From NCBI RefSeq assembly GCF_001025195.1, contig NZ_AP012325.1:1922001-1986000 (forward strand): 64,000 nucleotides of DNA. The letters run 5' to 3'. The notes under the pieces are model-generated. The model worked only from the letters and a program-made list of their open reading frames with translations. It was not told the DNA's origin and did not search any database. Source of the DNA: Bifidobacterium catenulatum DSM 16992 = JCM 1194 = LMG 11043. Lineage in GTDB: Bacteria > Actinomycetota > Actinomycetes > Actinomycetales > Bifidobacteriaceae. Of this stretch, positions 27,254 to 36,783 are shown one piece after another; position 1 is the stretch's first letter, and every line of letters starts with the position of its first letter. Made by a program: the position numbers and the translations under genes.

Positions 27254-27780
27254 ATGAACGGAGTGACGATTCAAGATTATGGCCAGAGCAGCCGGAGTGT
27301 CAGTGGCCACCGTTCCCTGGGTGGCGAACAACAAAGGTCAACATTCCAGAATCCATAAGAAGCCGAGCACGCAAGGTTGCACAACAATTTGGATATCGCC
27401 CCAACGCATTGGCGAAGGGTTGGGTCAGTGGGCTCTCTAAACTTATTGGCTTCATCAGCGATGGCGCGCCCCATGCCGGACAAGTCATTCGAGGCTCGCA
27501 GGATGGGGCATGGCATCAAGGTATGATTCTGCTGATCGTGGACACCAATGGTGAAAAACGTTGAACCGCAGGCCTTTGAATCCAAGATGGACCACCAGAT
27601 AGATAGCATCATTCATTCATCTTGGGCGCACCGGCAGGTAACTCCTCCCGAAATCTTACGCAAAACCAGAGCGGTTCTGGTGAACTGCTCTGCTAGGCAC
27701 GCTGAATTTCCATCGGTGGTTTCCGATGAAATCGGCGGCGGTCGCTCGGCAACCAAATTGCTATTAAAATCATGTCAAGA
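27254..27780 (+). pseudogene. Decayed lacI paralogue
   Basis: Pieces of a LacI protein in at least three frames: MARAAGVSVATVPWVANN (HTH), IPESIRSRARKVAQQFGYRPNALAKGWVSGLSKLIGFISDGAPHAGQVIRG (hinge and start of the sugar domain), then after a TGA KNVEPQAFESKMDHQIDSIIHS...VTPPE.LRKTRAVLVNCSARHAEFPSVVSDEIGGGRSATKLLL. The order and wording follow the intact regulator at 23469 to about its residue 170, after which the gene stops at a terminator. A probable duplicate of that gene that has been truncated and frameshifted. Confidence 0.82.
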
Positions 27781-27814
27781 GCCGTCGTGACACATATTGC
27801 CGCGACGGCTCTTG
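27776..27814. terminator. Terminator between lacI relic and malQ
   Basis: 12-bp stem CAAGAGCCGTCG / CGACGGCTCTTG, 15-nt loop. It lies 30 bp beyond the malQ stop on the minus strand and at the truncated end of the lacI relic. Confidence 0.75.
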
Positions 27815-27843
27815 ACTCAGCTATGCTAAGGAAACGGTCTGTC

Positions 27844-30015
27844 TCAAGCATCCATGATGGCAGCTAACGATTTGACTCGTGGCAAATCGAACACTTCGTC
27901 GGTGTGCACGACACGTCCATGCTCATCAGCCAGCGGAATACGCCAATTCGGATACTGATCGGACGTTCCAGGCTGGTTCTGGGTACGACGCTCGCCGACG
28001 CCATCAACCAGTGCGGCCTGTATTAGCAACGATGGTGATTTACGCAGCATGGCGTGCATGGCTTCAACAATCTGCGGGATGTGGCTGTCCGCATCGTCAG
28101 CTTCCTCATCGGAGATCAGACCAAGTGTCCGCAGACGATTGAGCATGGCCTGACGTTCCGCGGTGGCCGATGCTTGGAAGGATTCCACCGATTCGGTAAG
28201 CAGATGGAGCCGCTCACGCAACTGTACATGCTCGAACTGCAGGTACCCTGCGGTCGGTGGCAGATCGTGCGTAGTGACGGACGCTAACGCATACTTGCGA
28301 TAGTTGGTCGGATCATCGTATGGATCGCCTGCGTTGGGAGAGTCATCCACTCGTGCGAACCACTCCACCACGGTACCAAGCACACCATGTGAAGCAAGCA
28401 CCTTGCGTACATAGTTCGGCACTGTACCCAAGTCCTCACCGATCACCAGGCCGTCCGCACGGGAGGCTTCGATGGTAAGGATGGCTATCATCGCATCAAC
28501 GTTGTATGTCACGTAGGCACCGTTCTTGGCGCCTTCGCCCTGAGGAATCCACCATAGGCGGAACAGGCCGAGTACATGGTCGATACGCACCGCACCGGCG
28601 TGAGCGAACATGGTATGCACCATGTCACGGTACACACCGTAACCGGTGGCGTTCAGATAATTCGGATTGAACGGCGGCTGACCCCAATCCTGCCCCTGTT
28701 GGTTGTAGAAGTCAGGCGGGCAGCCCACAGTCACGCTACCGACAGCGAATCGTTCCGGATTCCACCACACATCCGCACCTAACGAATGCACACCCACGGC
28801 CATGTCCTGCATCAAGCCTAATGCCATACCGGAGTTCTTGGCAATCTGCTGAGCCGCCGACACTTGTTCGTCGGCAATCCACTGCAACCAGCACTGAAAT
28901 TCAACCAAATCGGCATGCTCACGTATAAGTTCGGCCACTTCCGGCGAGTCACGATTGGTGTCGTTAAACCAGGAAGTTTCCCACGGCGCACCCCACACCT
29001 CGAACGCCACAGACCAAGCAGCGAACGCTTTCAAATCCGGACCGGCCTGCTCCTTGAACCGTTCGAAGGCAGACTGACGCTCAACGGAACGCGGTTGCCT
29101 GAAGATGATTTTCAGCGCCTGTCGTTTATGACACCATGCGGAATTGATGTCCATCGGATTCACATCATCATTGGCAGCCGACACCTGCGCATGCAGACGC
29201 GCCACCTCCGCCTTATCGGATTCACTTAGATCAGCGTATTCGGCGATATCCTGCGGACGAATATACGTGACATTCAGGAAGCGACGGGATTCCGGCAGGT
29301 ACGGCGAAGGTTCCAACGGCGGGATCGGCGCACATGCGTGAATCGGATTGATCAGCATAAAGTCGGCATGCGTTTTTTCTGCAGCGTCCTTGAGGAGGTG
29401 TCGCAAATCACCGTAATCGCCCACACCCCACGATTCGGAGGAACGTACGGAATACATCTGCGCCATCCATCCCCAACGTTGCCTATCGGCCACCGCTTTC
29501 GGGACCGGAATACTGGCAGGTGCACAAATCAGCGTCGCCTCGCCATATGCGTCGCCAGCATTGATACGCAACGTGTGATAGCCAGAGGGAATATCATCTG
29601 GCAGGTTCAATCTCAATGTACCGTCATTCTCTGCTAATAGGCACATCGCCAGATTGCCTGCGTAGGCGGTACCGTCTTCCAGCAGCAGGCGCAATGTAAC
29701 GTTCCGGCCTGCCGGACGAATCGGAATGGCGGTAGGCGTACCGAGGAATTTAACAATGGTCGACGGCACCAGCGTAGTCTGGGTCTTACGCACAGTTGCC
29801 TCATATGATTTCGTAACCGCCTCATCGGTGGAGGCATCCACGCCAAGCGCCCGCAGTACGGAGACGAGTACTTCGTCGCGAATCTCCACATAAGCGCCCA
29901 ACTGATCGATGTATGATGTCGAAATACCGTTGGCTTTGGCTAGCTGAATCAACGGACGTGCAAGACGTTCGGCGCTTTCTTCGTTTCTGGGTGCAGCGAC
30001 TGGTGAATTCGGCAT
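27844..30015 (-). CDS. malQ: 4-alpha-glucanotransferase
   Basis: Amylomaltase (GH77) that transfers alpha-1,4-glucan segments between malto-oligosaccharides in the cytoplasm. The 723-aa protein has an N-terminal extension (about 170 residues, usual in actinobacteria) and the GH77 barrel: RWGWMAQMYSVRSSESWGVGDYGDL, SPYLPESRRFLNV, AGAVRIDHVLGLFRLWWIPQG with the catalytic Asp, and VIGEDLGTVP with the acid/base Glu. The start ATG 30015 (MPNSPVAAP) is preceded by AAAGGAGAG. It is a single-gene unit with its own promoter, not linked to a glycogen operon here. Confidence 0.96.
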   Translation of the reverse strand: MPNSPVAAPRNEESAERLARPLIQLAKANGISTSYIDQLGAYVEIRDEVLVSVLRALGVDASTDEAVTKSYEATVRKTQTTLVPSTIVKFLGTPTAIPIRPAGRNVTLRLLLEDGTAYAGNLAMCLLAENDGTLRLNLPDDIPSGYHTLRINAGDAYGEATLICAPASIPVPKAVADRQRWGWMAQMYSVRSSESWGVGDYGDLRHLLKDAAEKTHADFMLINPIHACAPIPPLEPSPYLPESRRFLNVTYIRPQDIAEYADLSESDKAEVARLHAQVSAANDDVNPMDINSAWCHKRQALKIIFRQPRSVERQSAFERFKEQAGPDLKAFAAWSVAFEVWGAPWETSWFNDTNRDSPEVAELIREHADLVEFQCWLQWIADEQVSAAQQIAKNSGMALGLMQDMAVGVHSLGADVWWNPERFAVGSVTVGCPPDFYNQQGQDWGQPPFNPNYLNATGYGVYRDMVHTMFAHAGAVRIDHVLGLFRLWWIPQGEGAKNGAYVTYNVDAMIAILTIEASRADGLVIGEDLGTVPNYVRKVLASHGVLGTVVEWFARVDDSPNAGDPYDDPTNYRKYALASVTTHDLPPTAGYLQFEHVQLRERLHLLTESVESFQASATAERQAMLNRLRTLGLISDEEADDADSHIPQIVEAMHAMLRKSPSLLIQAALVDGVGERRTQNQPGTSDQYPNWRIPLADEHGRVVHTDEVFDLPRVKSLAAIMDA

Positions 30016-30126
30016 CTTCGCTCTCCTTTGCTGGCTGATCATTGCCAGACTGCGTAATCATATGAATCCCTGAGCCTGTTATCACTATCATGAACAGATA
30101 GTGCAACAGGAATGTTTCTCATCTTT

Positions 30127-30155
30127 AGAATATCGCAGATTGACATCGTTTGCAA
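30127..30155 (-). promoter_or_regulatory. malQ promoter with LacI-like site
   Basis: On the minus strand TTGCAA (30150-30155), 17-bp spacer, TATTCT (30127-30132). The -35 lies in TTGCAAACGATG, which shares the GCAAACG half-site seen at 13994, 14095 and 16709. Confidence 0.6.
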
Positions 30156-30508
30156 TACCAACAAACGGCATGTTGCGGCGCTTATGGCGACACCACGTCA
30201 ACAATCCGCATCCTTGGATATTGTTTTATGACATACGTTTGCACTACGACGTTTTGCACACTGCCCGCATTCATCGTCACATGAGCGGACTAGAACAGTG
30301 CAAACAGCGACAACATCACCGGATGTAAGATCAGAATATGACGAACAGCACGGCAATGAAAATCGCGCCGATGCCGTAAGCCATGATGAGCATGGAGTTG
30401 TCGCTGACGTCACAGCATACAACACTATCGATATGCAGTACCGCTTACATCGAACTGACGTATTTCCTGCAGAGTGAGCGACAGCCAATGCATGGCCCTT
30501 TAGGTTCG
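30156..30508. other. Intergenic stretch with possible membrane-protein tail
   Basis: About 350 bp upstream of malQ and downstream of lacI. On the minus strand a short frame (about 30450 to 30329) ends DNSMLIMAYGIGAIFIAVLFVIF, one hydrophobic helix that looks like the C-terminal end of a lost membrane protein. I cannot assign a family, and there is no start or ribosome site. Nothing else recognisable. Confidence 0.35.
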
Positions 30509-31564
30509 CTACTCGTTGATTGCCCGGTCATTGTCACGCAACACCAACTGCACCGGCGCGTCGGTCTCACGTAAGGTCAGGCGAGCATGCATGATTTCAT
30601 GCGGCTGACCGAGAGTCTCCCCATTAATGAGTGTGAGCGCTTTATGTGCGGCTTTACGGCCCATCAGAAACGGATCTTGTTTCATGGTGGTCAGGTTCAT
30701 GATATCCGCATACTGACTGTCATCAAATCCGATAATCGAATAATCCCGCGGCGTGAGCTTGTCATACCGTTCCAGTCGCACAATCAGCGGAATCGCAATG
30801 GTGTCGGTTTGACAACAGATTGCATCCGGGAATTGATCAAGCGCCAACAACGAGGCCAAGGCACTGTCGGCGTAGCCACCATCGCGCGGCACTTCAAGCA
30901 CCTTCCAGTGCAGGTCGTGGCTTGTCTCAGCGGTCTGACAAGCATGGATGAAACCCTGACGACGAGCATCGATAGAGGCATTAAGCGAATCGGCGGCGCG
31001 CGAGCAGATGTACACGATGTATTTGTGACCGAGATTGATGAGATGCTGCGTAGCAATCATCATGCCCTCGTCGTCGTCAATGCATACGGTGGCATCGAAA
31101 TCTTCACGTCCCGGCGTATTGATACCAACGATCGGCACACGAATGCGCTTGAGCTGCTCAACTTCACGCGAATCGACGGCGAAGGAAGCGACGAATACTG
31201 CATCCACATTGCGACGTACCGGCAAAGTGGTGAAGAACCGTTCGCGGTTCTCAGCGGTATCGATATGCTGGAACAGTGAAATGTCATAGCCAGCACCATG
31301 CATGACATCATCCAACCCAGCAAGCACCCTGTTATTGAACCAACTGGTGATGTCTTCATTCATCAGCATCGCCGCACGATAGGTCAGGCCAGACTTGAGT
31401 GCCGTGGCGGAACGGGAAATGTTGAAATCAAGTCTGTCGGCGGTTTCCAACACCTTCCGACGTGTTTTATCGGATACCAAGTCAGGACGCGTGAAAGCTC
31501 GCGACACCGTGGAAACGGAGACGCCTGACGCTTTGGCCACCTCACGAATGCCTACTTTGGTCAT
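30509..31564 (-). CDS. LacI-family transcriptional regulator
   Basis: A 351-aa repressor: HTH at residues 4-25 (VGIREVAKASGVSVSTVSRAFT), the subgroup signature FNISRSATALKSGLTYRAAMLM, and a sugar domain with VCIDDDEGMMIATQHLINLGHKYIVYIC and IIGFDDSQYADIMNLTTM. A GGGGC-poor leader (AAAGGGGC) precedes ATG 31564. Neighbours are malQ downstream and a dead lacI upstream, so its target is not evident; the malQ promoter site is one candidate. Confidence 0.93.
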   Translation of the reverse strand: MTKVGIREVAKASGVSVSTVSRAFTRPDLVSDKTRRKVLETADRLDFNISRSATALKSGLTYRAAMLMNEDITSWFNNRVLAGLDDVMHGAGYDISLFQHIDTAENRERFFTTLPVRRNVDAVFVASFAVDSREVEQLKRIRVPIVGINTPGREDFDATVCIDDDEGMMIATQHLINLGHKYIVYICSRAADSLNASIDARRQGFIHACQTAETSHDLHWKVLEVPRDGGYADSALASLLALDQFPDAICCQTDTIAIPLIVRLERYDKLTPRDYSIIGFDDSQYADIMNLTTMKQDPFLMGRKAAHKALTLINGETLGQPHEIMHARLTLRETDAPVQLVLRDNDRAINE

Positions 31565-31640
31565 GATGCCCCTTTGCTACTTCTCGTCTTGCACGGCACG
31601 CGACACATTCGTTGTGCGCGCGCGAACATATCTACGTATA

Positions 31641-32312
31641 TCATACTGCCAACGTTGTCAAAAATGAAACGGTTAAAGAAGACACCGTACTTCTTATCCA
31701 CAATTGCAAACGAATGTAAACCAGCAGGAATGGATACGCCGCACATGATTCTAATAATGTATAAATCACTGTGATTCCAGTGTGTAAAAGTTTAAGGTAC
31801 CGCGTAGCGAGTCGCATCGCCTGCTCATCGTCGATGGAAACAGACAACGTAAAGGCGCTTTCAGGCAATGCATTAATGCCGACAAGCGGTAGGTTCGCAC
31901 TTTGCAAACGACTCGCCTCATCAGGGTCTATGTCGAAGGAGGGAATGATTACGGCATCAGCGTTGCGGCGAATCGGTAGGTTCTCGAAAAAAGTGCGCCT
32001 GTCTTCCTTGGTGGAGATGGGGTAGACGGAGATGTCGTAACCGGCCGGATTGAACACTGCATCAAGGCCCTCGTAAATTCGTGCGTTGAACTATGACGCA
32101 AAGCGATCGTTCAGCAATAGGGCAATACGGTACGTCCGCCCGGCCTGAAACACAGTGGCGGAGTGAGAGATCGAAAAATTCAGTTCATTTGCGGCAGCCA
32201 GAACCTTGTCACGTGTCTTCTTCGCTACCACGTCAGGATGCTTGAAAGTACGCGAAACCGTAGCGATGGAGACACCAGCCAGCTGCGCCACGTCTTCGAT
32301 ATTGGCTTGCAT
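31641..32312 (-). pseudogene. LacI regulator with nonsense codon and lost C-terminus
   Basis: From ATG 32312 the frame gives an intact LacI start (MQANIEDVAQLAGVSIATVSRTFKH, NFSISHSATVFQAGRTYRIALLLND). An in-frame TAG at about 32088 stands where the relatives have Trp (SWFN). The same frame continues to a recognisable DAVFNPAGYDISVYPI...LPLVGINALPESAFTLSVSIDDEQAMRLATRYL. After about 31805 the similarity is lost, so roughly the last 160 residues are missing. Clearly a decayed paralogue of the neighbouring intact lacI. Confidence 0.88.
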
Positions 32313-32467
32313 GCGCACTCCTTGCATATGATTAGCGCCGTCTTACGGCGATTGTCTCATTATATGCTGAATGCGTTTACATCATTGTCATACCGCCGTT
32401 ATGACGGCTGATTGTGCCAGACTGCTGCAAATGCCGGTAGGCAACCGACCTTCCATCCGATATGTCT

Positions 32468-33172
32468 TCAGCAGTTCCAACGCTCTATGACATTGTCACC
32501 CTTGTACTGGCTCAGGATGCAGTAATGCGCGGTATCGAGCCGCAGCAGACGGGCGAAATGCGGGTCGACGCCCAACCATTGCGAAGTAAGGATGCGCAGA
32601 ATATGCGCATGAGCCACCAGCAGCACATCGTGGCCGACGTTCAGCAACGGCAATACTCGTTCGATGGCGTCCCGGGTACGCGCGGCGGCCTCCTCCACGT
32701 CCTCGCCCGGACCGTTATGCACCGGAACCTGCTCGCCGGACGGCAATGTCTCAATCCAATCGCCTTCAAGTCCGGGGTTCAGCGAACGCGGACCATCCCG
32801 CCATACGTCCCAGGCGAAACCGCTGGCCTCGCTGACCTGCTGGCGTGTGCGCCCCTCGGCGCGACCGTAATCCCATTCGGCGATCTCGGGCAGGATCCTG
32901 TAATCGCCGTAACCGGCGAGCGCCGCGGTCTGGCGGGCACGGCGAAGCGGACTTGCGAACATGCAGCCTGGATCGAAACCGTTCGGGAAGGCCGAACGCA
33001 AACGCTCTCCCGCGGATTCGGCCTGTAGCCGACCGGCGTCGGTCAATGGAATATCAGTGCGTCCGGTATGCTGACCGGATTCGCTCCACACCGTCTGTCC
33101 GTGGCGCAACAGCACCAAGCGTCCGGGCGCAACAACGGAAGCGTCCTTGCTTCCAACATGATTTTCAGTCAT
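32468..33172 (-). CDS. Histidine phosphatase (phosphoglycerate mutase-like)
   Basis: A 234-aa member of the histidine phosphatase superfamily. The catalytic motif is LVLLRHGQT (His24), then RTDIPLTDAGRLQAE, ASPLRRARQTA, a central EWDYGRAEG acidic motif and the second histidine in VLLVAHAHILR. The pattern fits the small-molecule phosphatase branch (SixA/PhoE-like acid phosphatases) as well as cofactor-dependent mutases; I cannot tell the substrate. No ribosome site precedes ATG 33172; instead TAGAGT ends seven nucleotides before the ATG, suggesting a leaderless transcript. Confidence 0.88.
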   Translation of the reverse strand: MTENHVGSKDASVVAPGRLVLLRHGQTVWSESGQHTGRTDIPLTDAGRLQAESAGERLRSAFPNGFDPGCMFASPLRRARQTAALAGYGDYRILPEIAEWDYGRAEGRTRQQVSEASGFAWDVWRDGPRSLNPGLEGDWIETLPSGEQVPVHNGPGEDVEEAAARTRDAIERVLPLLNVGHDVLLVAHAHILRILTSQWLGVDPHFARLLRLDTAHYCILSQYKGDNVIERWNC

Positions 33173-33312
33173 ATCCCTACTCTAACCGACCCCGCCCATG
33201 AACCCCTGCACTTGCTCCCTCGTGTCTTCGGAAATCGCAACATCATTCCGCTACGCGCTTCGCCCATCCGGATTGGCAGGAAAGCACGTCGATCACGCAT
33301 TACTATGGAACC

Positions 33313-33681
33313 ATGAGTGAAACGCCAGATCTGGAATCTACAGCGGACCGTGTGGTAGCGGCCCTGCGCAACATCGACGGGAAAGTGAACGCCAAGCGCG
33401 ATCAGAGACTGAACGATCCCGATTCCTTCGGTGACAAAATCTTCAAATTCGCCATGCCTACGCTAGTCGGACTGGCGTTCGGCAAGATGTTCGAGATGGC
33501 GTGGAAGCAGAGCGTTGGCCGCAAGGCGACCCTTCCCGACGGCACCACCGACGCACGCAAGGACGCCATCCTCGGCATCGCCTTCGCCGTCATTTCCGCA
33601 GCCTTGGGCGCACTGGTCTCGCAACTGTCCGACCGCGGTTCCAAGGCCATCGTCAACCATCGCCACGCCAAGCGCAGGTAG
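33313..33681 (+). CDS. DUF4235-type small membrane protein
   Basis: A 122-aa protein with two hydrophobic segments (FAMPTLVGLAFGKMFEMAW and ILGIAFAVISAALGALVSQLSD) separated by a polar loop, and a basic C-terminus. The layout (membrane helix, MAWKQSVGRKA, loop, second helix) matches the actinobacterial DUF4235 family of unknown role. No Shine-Dalgarno; TACTAT ends 7 nt before the ATG, so translation may be leaderless. Divergent from the histidine phosphatase. Confidence 0.75.
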   Translation: MSETPDLESTADRVVAALRNIDGKVNAKRDQRLNDPDSFGDKIFKFAMPTLVGLAFGKMFEMAWKQSVGRKATLPDGTTDARKDAILGIAFAVISAALGALVSQLSDRGSKAIVNHRHAKRR

Positions 33682-33689
33682 CACGATCA

Positions 33690-34280
33690 TCACCGATCGT
33701 CCGACTTGCCCTCCGGGAAGATGATCTTGTATACGAAGAAGTAGATCACCATGGACACGCCTCCGGTGATGAACGTGACCAGCAGATTGTATACGGCTGG
33801 ATCGAACCGTGCCTGCGCCAACGGCAGCCACAGGCCGTTGATGGCGTTGCAGAACAATGAGATCAGCACCCATGCGATGAAGTACCACAGTATCTGATAT
33901 GCCACGTTGCCATGTGATTTGAACGTCACGTTGCGTTGCAGCGGGAAGTTGACGCACTGCGCCACGAATGATCTGATCTCATAGCTCAGGAAATATCCAA
34001 GGCCACCGCCGATCACCACTTCCCCGGCCGCATTGCGCGCCACCCCATAGCCAAGCACATTCCACGAGTAGTCGATGCCTGCGAACGATATCGGAATATG
34101 CGGCCACATGAATGCCGTGGAGGCCAGCCCCTCGCCAAACAGATACGGCAGGAACGTGAACAACGCATATTGCAGCACGGTGACCGCCAGACTGAACAGA
34201 TAGAACACGCCTATCTGCCAGACCCATTTTGCGGCCTTCGGATGATTCCTCGCAAAGGTTCGCCAAGGATTGACCGCCAT
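33690..34280 (-). CDS. GtrA-like membrane protein
   Basis: A 196-aa integral membrane protein with four to five hydrophobic helices and the signature CVNFPLQRNVTFKS, which corresponds to the conserved N-(F)-x-x-x-R-x-x-TF segment of GtrA-type proteins (lipid-linked sugar flippase helpers). Its start overlaps the stop of the GH2 gene by one base, making it the last gene of the GH3-GH2 operon. A role in moving a lipid-linked sugar is family inference only. Confidence 0.75.
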   Translation of the reverse strand: MAVNPWRTFARNHPKAAKWVWQIGVFYLFSLAVTVLQYALFTFLPYLFGEGLASTAFMWPHIPISFAGIDYSWNVLGYGVARNAAGEVVIGGGLGYFLSYEIRSFVAQCVNFPLQRNVTFKSHGNVAYQILWYFIAWVLISLFCNAINGLWLPLAQARFDPAVYNLLVTFITGGVSMVIYFFVYKIIFPEGKSDDR

Positions 34281-36673
34281 TATCTCACCTCGATTCGAGC
34301 CGTGGCCTCACCGTACGGACTGCTTGCCTTCACGCTGAGGATTCCCGTCTCGCAAGGCCTGATGATGGCCATCGCCTCGCCGTAGTAGGTGTCGGCGGTA
34401 TCGCTGCGATAGCTACGCTCGTAGTATGGGCAGGCGCTGCCAAAACCTAGGATTTCGCCGTTTTCCACTTCGATATGCACGTCACCTCGCAGTAATGGTT
34501 TGACGGTTCCCGCAGCGTCGGCATACATGAACCGCACATATGCGAGCCCGTCACCGAGCGCGATGCGCTCCGCTTCCGGCACGGCATGCAATCTCGTTTC
34601 CTTGCCCGCCGTGGCCAGTGATGTTCTCGCGATTTCCACGCCGTCGGCGTCATACGCCACCGCCGTCAGACTGCCCGGCCTGTAGACGGCCGTGAATGTC
34701 ACGCGAGCGTCACGTCCGACACGAGCCGACCCGATTTCACACCCGTTCAGCAAGAGTTTCACCCTGGCGGCACGCGCATATACCTCCACTTGCGTGCGTT
34801 CACCTTCCTGACCGTCCCACGACCAACTTTCGACCGCATTGGTCATCTTCCAGGCGGACGGCGAATGTTCACGGCCAAGACCGACCGGCACCACGCCGAT
34901 CGCAATCAGTTTCAGACCGAATGCGACCTGAGTGTATGAAGCCTCCGCCAAAGGCTTGCCGGTCAGGTCGAATCGACCGGCGCCCGCACTCACCCAGCCA
35001 AGTGATCCGTCGAAGTTCTTGGCATATTCCGCATACTCCTGCGAGCCGATACCGACTTCCCCGAGATAATCCATACCGGACCATACGAAATCACCGATCA
35101 GCCGCGGATTGCTCTGCGCCAAATCCCAGAATCGCGCCGCATCCGAGCAGAAGGTTTCCGAGCCGACGATCACGCGATTCGGATATCTGTTCAGGTCATG
35201 CCTGTATCGGCGGATGCCGTAGTTGTATCCGGCAACGTCCATCACGGCGAACGCGCCGCGCGTCTTCCAATCGCAAGGAGGCAAGGTCGCACCGAACTTC
35301 ATGAAGTCGGCTCCCATGATGCCTGCGAGCCGATTGAAGAATTCGCTGCCGACCGCCTTCTTCTTGCCGGAATGTTCGATTTCCTTCATCGCTTTTTCGT
35401 CGGTATACACGCCAAGTCCCATAGATGACAAGAAATTGAAGAAGATATTGACGCCGCAGGTCACTGGTCTGGTCGCATCGAGCCCATGCAGATATTGCGT
35501 CATGGCATCGGTCAGAGCGATACCTCGCGGCTGCGCGGTTTCCGACACTTCATTGCCGATCGAATACATGATCACGCTCGGATGGTTATAGTCCTTGGCC
35601 ACCAGATCAGCCAGATCATCACGATAGTTCGCCTCCACTTCAGTGCCGTAGTCGTAGCGGGTCTTGTGGATGTACCAGCCGTCCACATACTCGTCGAGCA
35701 TCAACATGCCCAGTCGGTCATAGGCGTCAAGCAACGCCTTGGAACAAGGATTGTGCGCGGAACGGATGGCATTATAACCGCCGCCTTTCAGCAACGCCAC
35801 CTTGCGTTCCTCGGCAGCCGGATATGCGCATGCACCCAGCAGTCCGTTGTCATGGTGGAGGCAGCAACCACGCAGGATCACACGTTCGCCATTGATACGG
35901 AATCCCCGTCGCGCATCACATTCCACCGTACGCACGCCGAAGACCTCACGTTGCTCGTCATCACCGAACCGCACCACACAGGTGTAGAGATTCGGCTCAT
36001 CGGTGTTCCACAGGCGAACATCGGGAATCACGCATTCCTCATGCATGAGATTGCCCTGCCCATCGAGCCGATCCGACAACGCCTTGAATTGCGCCATGGA
36101 CCTGCCATCGACATCAAGAACGCTCACATATACGACTCCCGGATGGCTGGTGCGTACGTCGACCGCGATGCGTCTGGTACGGTAATCGACCGTCGTTATG
36201 CGCACGCCGTCGGGCATGATATGTCGCTCCGGCATGACACATAGCCATACCGGACGATAGATGCCGGTACCGGAATACCAGCGACAGCTCGGCTGGTCGC
36301 TGTTATGCGCTTCGACCGTCAACACGTTGTCGCCTTCGGCTATGTACTCGCTCAGATCCGCATAGAAGCCGGAATAGCCATAATCATGGGAGGCGATCAG
36401 CCTACCGTTCAATCGTATGCGGGCATTACGGTAGACACCTTCGAACTCGAGCAGGGTGAGATCACCGGAAGATCTGCGAATGTCGGCGGAAGAGAAATGC
36501 TTGGTGTACAGGTAGTCGCGAGCGCTGTACCAGCCGCTGTTCACTCCGGATGGGCTGTCGGCGCTTTTCGGATCCCACTGCATGGCGTCGTGGGGAATGG
36601 TCACCGGCACTTCCTCGGCCTCGGATGCGGCCGGACGGCACATCCAGCCGGTATTGAATGGGATTCTGTTCAT
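34280..36673 (-). CDS. GH2 family beta-galactosidase-like glycosidase
   Basis: A 797-aa cytoplasmic protein (no signal peptide). Domain order is a sugar-binding jelly roll (RIPFNTGWMCRP...WYSGTGIYRPVWL), an immunoglobulin-like domain, a TIM barrel with acid/base Glu in MYSIGNEVSE (about 374) and nucleophile Glu in VIVGSETF (about 504), then two C-terminal beta domains. The short barrel and IPHDA motif fit GH2 beta-galactosidases of the BgaB/DUF4982 kind, but other beta-linked substrates are possible. The start is ATG 36673; an upstream GTG 36697 lacks a ribosome site. Third gene of the operon starting with GH3. Confidence 0.88.
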   Translation of the reverse strand: MNRIPFNTGWMCRPAASEAEEVPVTIPHDAMQWDPKSADSPSGVNSGWYSARDYLYTKHFSSADIRRSSGDLTLLEFEGVYRNARIRLNGRLIASHDYGYSGFYADLSEYIAEGDNVLTVEAHNSDQPSCRWYSGTGIYRPVWLCVMPERHIMPDGVRITTVDYRTRRIAVDVRTSHPGVVYVSVLDVDGRSMAQFKALSDRLDGQGNLMHEECVIPDVRLWNTDEPNLYTCVVRFGDDEQREVFGVRTVECDARRGFRINGERVILRGCCLHHDNGLLGACAYPAAEERKVALLKGGGYNAIRSAHNPCSKALLDAYDRLGMLMLDEYVDGWYIHKTRYDYGTEVEANYRDDLADLVAKDYNHPSVIMYSIGNEVSETAQPRGIALTDAMTQYLHGLDATRPVTCGVNIFFNFLSSMGLGVYTDEKAMKEIEHSGKKKAVGSEFFNRLAGIMGADFMKFGATLPPCDWKTRGAFAVMDVAGYNYGIRRYRHDLNRYPNRVIVGSETFCSDAARFWDLAQSNPRLIGDFVWSGMDYLGEVGIGSQEYAEYAKNFDGSLGWVSAGAGRFDLTGKPLAEASYTQVAFGLKLIAIGVVPVGLGREHSPSAWKMTNAVESWSWDGQEGERTQVEVYARAARVKLLLNGCEIGSARVGRDARVTFTAVYRPGSLTAVAYDADGVEIARTSLATAGKETRLHAVPEAERIALGDGLAYVRFMYADAAGTVKPLLRGDVHIEVENGEILGFGSACPYYERSYRSDTADTYYGEAMAIIRPCETGILSVKASSPYGEATARIEVR

Positions 36674-36783
36674 GATGGTGCTTTCAAAGACGTTCACGAA
36701 GGAAGGTCGTCATTCGGGCGCAAGAACGATCGTGGCGCCCCTTCGCCCGAACGACGTCTGACAAATGACGGAGGGCCGGCAGC

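Noticed and set aside
6265-27814. CRISPR array or insertion sequence among the repeated hairpins
   Set aside because: The hairpins are single terminators with unrelated stems; no regular repeat-spacer pattern, no transposase frames, no terminal inverted repeats with target duplications.
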